Below are positions 62,388 through 64,000 of a DNA stretch of 64,000 nucleotides, one piece after another (positions within the stretch are counted from its first letter, which is position 1; every line of letters begins with the position of its first letter). The notes beneath the pieces were generated by a model that saw only the letters and a list, made by a program, of their open reading frames with translations, made no database searches and was not told the DNA's origin. The stretch lies in assembly GCA_947387575.1 (NCBI GenBank), contig CANDOC010000002.1:126501-190500 (forward strand), in the 5' to 3' direction. Both the position numbers and the translations under genes were made by a program. This stretch comes from Spongorhabdus nitratireducens (lineage in GTDB: Bacteria > Pseudomonadota > Gammaproteobacteria > Pseudomonadales > Endozoicomonadaceae).

Positions 62388-63805
62388 TGCACCGCCCCCT
62401 CGCCACTGGAGCCCGAAGAACTCTGCGCCGATGCATAAGCATCAACAGCCGGACGTAACCGGGCAACCGACATTCTGGCGGGGATAAGATAACGTCTGGC
62501 AACGGCCTGTACCTGCTTGGCTGTGACCTCCTGCAGGCACAGCAGATCCTGATCAGCCAGCTTCCATGAAAGACCAACACACTCCAGCATGCCTAACTTG
62601 CGCGCTTGCGAAATGATCGAATCCTGCTCATAAACCAGTCTGGCCACCAGCTGGCGTCGGACTCGCTCCATCTCCTCTGGTTCGGGAGGCTTTTCCTGAA
62701 TTTTCCTGATCTGGCTTAAAATGCCGGCTTCCAGCTCTTCGAGAGTCTTATCCAGCCCGACATTGGTGACACCTACTATTTCCAGCAAGGTATCACCGCG
62801 GGAAATCGGGTTATAGGTCGCAGAAATTTTTGATGCCACTTCAGCACCAAGCACCAGCCCCGACTCCATTCGGGCACTCCGGCCACCGTCCAGCACACCT
62901 ACCAGCATTCGTAATGCCCAGGGTTCCCATTCGACTTCTGCTGTCGTCAGGGCCGGCACATTAAAGCCCATCATCAATACCGGCACCCTGGCCCGGGCAT
63001 CGACAATATCCAACTGCCGCTTTCCGGGCTCAGGCAGTGATGGCAAATGCTTGGCAGGCACTGTTTTCTCATGTAGCAGCCGCCCGAACCAGTAGCCGGC
63101 AAGTGTTCGGACTTCATCCGGATTAACGTCACCAACCACAACAACGATCGCATTTTTGGGCTGATACCAGTGCCGGTACCATCGCGCGATATCCTTGACT
63201 TTCAGTCGCTCCAGATCACATTCCCAGCCTTCAACGGTGTTGCTGTAGTTACTGGCCGGAAATGCCTGGGTCATAAACCGCTCACGTAATACCTGTACCG
63301 GCCGGTCCTCAACTCTGAGCCGGCGCTCTTCCCGTACGACCTGGATTTCCTTTCTGAATTCATCATCAGAGAACTTCAGCCCCAGCATGCGTTCGGCTTC
63401 CATCGCCATAACCATCGGCAGACGGTCTTTGGCGACGACCTCATAGAAGTAGGTATAGTCATTGCAGGTTCTGGATTTACACTTGCCTCCAACTTCCCGC
63501 AGCCGGCGACCAAACTCACCGGACTCCAGCGCATTGGAGCCCTTGAACATCATATGCTCCAGCATATGGGAAACCCCGGTCAGCCCGGCGGGCTCATAGC
63601 TGCTACCCACCTTGTACCAGACCTGAACCACGGCAACCGGAGCACGGTGATCTTCCCTGACAATCAGCTTCATGCCATTTTCCAGCACAAACGCCTGAGT
63701 CTGTGAGTTGGTTGCAGCCACAGCCACGCCTGCCTGTAGCACCTGAATAAACAGGTACTGCAGCATCAATAGCAGCAATAAAGGGCGCAACACAGATTTA
63801 TTCAT
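62384..63805 (-). CDS. M16 zinc peptidase, active subunit, exported
   Basis: The ATG at 63805 follows GGGTGA and gives 473 residues. A signal peptide (LLLLLMLQYLFIQVLQAG) precedes an M16 domain with the zinc motif HMLEH in TGVSHMLEHMMFKGS and the downstream Glu of VVREERRLRVED. The second, inactive domain follows. The pair with the next gene, and rsmD and coaD beyond, match the Pseudomonas order, where ftsY lies on the other side; ftsY would fall just outside this window. Confidence 0.92.
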   Translation of the reverse strand: MNKSVLRPLLLLLMLQYLFIQVLQAGVAVAATNSQTQAFVLENGMKLIVREDHRAPVAVVQVWYKVGSSYEPAGLTGVSHMLEHMMFKGSNALESGEFGRRLREVGGKCKSRTCNDYTYFYEVVAKDRLPMVMAMEAERMLGLKFSDDEFRKEIQVVREERRLRVEDRPVQVLRERFMTQAFPASNYSNTVEGWECDLERLKVKDIARWYRHWYQPKNAIVVVVGDVNPDEVRTLAGYWFGRLLHEKTVPAKHLPSLPEPGKRQLDIVDARARVPVLMMGFNVPALTTAEVEWEPWALRMLVGVLDGGRSARMESGLVLGAEVASKISATYNPISRGDTLLEIVGVTNVGLDKTLEELEAGILSQIRKIQEKPPEPEEMERVRRQLVARLVYEQDSIISQARKLGMLECVGLSWKLADQDLLCLQEVTAKQVQAVARRYLIPARMSVARLRPAVDAYASAQSSSGSSGEGAVQ

Positions 63806-63881
63806 TTTTATCACCCGGATACGGGCTCGTTCTGTTCATAGAAATGCAGGAGAAATGTTAGGATAGACAATTGTCCGAAAT

Positions 63882-63922
63882 TTATTTGAAAGCCTCGCCC
63901 GGCAGGCGTTCCTTTCAAATAA
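63882..63922. repeat. Inverted repeat upstream of the M16 operon
   Basis: TTATTTGAAAG and CTTTCAAATAA (11 bp each) enclose an inner CGCC/GGCG stem. The remaining bases to the window end form a noncoding region without a recognisable gene. Confidence 0.65.
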
Positions 63923-64000
63923 GTTTCCAGCCGGTACATCGTGTACTAGATTTAAGCCCCCGGCTCCTTCACCGTCACAACAGGAACCGGCCATACCAAG

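Overview
The window looks like a chromosomal segment of a marine gammaproteobacterium near the Oceanospirillales/Pseudomonadales; an Endozoicomonas-like genome is my guess. The reasons are a complete E. coli-type tor operon, a SutA-like protein, a REC-EAL regulator, a HugZ-like protein behind a Fur box, and the Pseudomonas-type order M16-M16-rsmD-coaD-ferredoxin. No genome comparison was possible.

Layout. 1-11.3 kb: the end of a pitrilysin-like protease, then torS/torT/torR/torCAD for anaerobic respiration on trimethylamine N-oxide. A 270-bp nested-palindrome element sits exactly between torR and the TorR-box promoter of torC. 11.5-14.9 kb: a KamA-like radical SAM protein, an acyl-CoA dehydrogenase and an unknown protein. 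15.0-19.8 kb: an A+T-rich accessory island. It is flanked on the left by a decayed copy of the acs 5' end and on the right by intact acs. It carries a membrane/Rap1a-like/unknown gene trio, a short Asn/Gln-rich peptide, and a tightly coupled pair: a radical SAM enzyme and a P-loop kinase fused to a uracil-phosphoribosyltransferase-like domain. This pair is the best candidate for an undescribed system. 19.9-32.9 kb: acs, a Dcu carrier, unknown secreted and cytoplasmic proteins, RNase Z, a YqhD-type reductase, tRNA-Arg(CCG), cytochrome c5, a REC-EAL phosphodiesterase, an Lrp-type regulator and leuA.

33-47 kb: an exported carnitine/choline O-acyltransferase homologue, which is a eukaryote-type family; a nitroreductase; a CbiM-like membrane protein; a TetR-controlled RND efflux pair; a flavin amine oxidase; a secreted unknown protein; an EF-G-like GTPase; and small proteins. 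47.2-52.7 kb: groES-groEL with a sigma-32-like promoter. A 3.08-kb group II intron is inserted inside the groEL stop codon. The intron brings its own G to complete the stop, carries an HNH maturase and also a second small ORF, and separates groEL from its original terminator. An EBS1 hairpin loop complementary to the last groEL bases supports this placement.

52.7-64 kb: mostly housekeeping genes: fxsA, a lipoprotein, nfo, a glutamine-synthetase-like enzyme, Fur-boxed hugZ, pdxH, a sutA-like gene, ferredoxin, coaD, rsmD and an active/inactive pair of M16 peptidases.

Start codons were chosen by ribosome-binding site and family length. Several differ from the longest possible frame.
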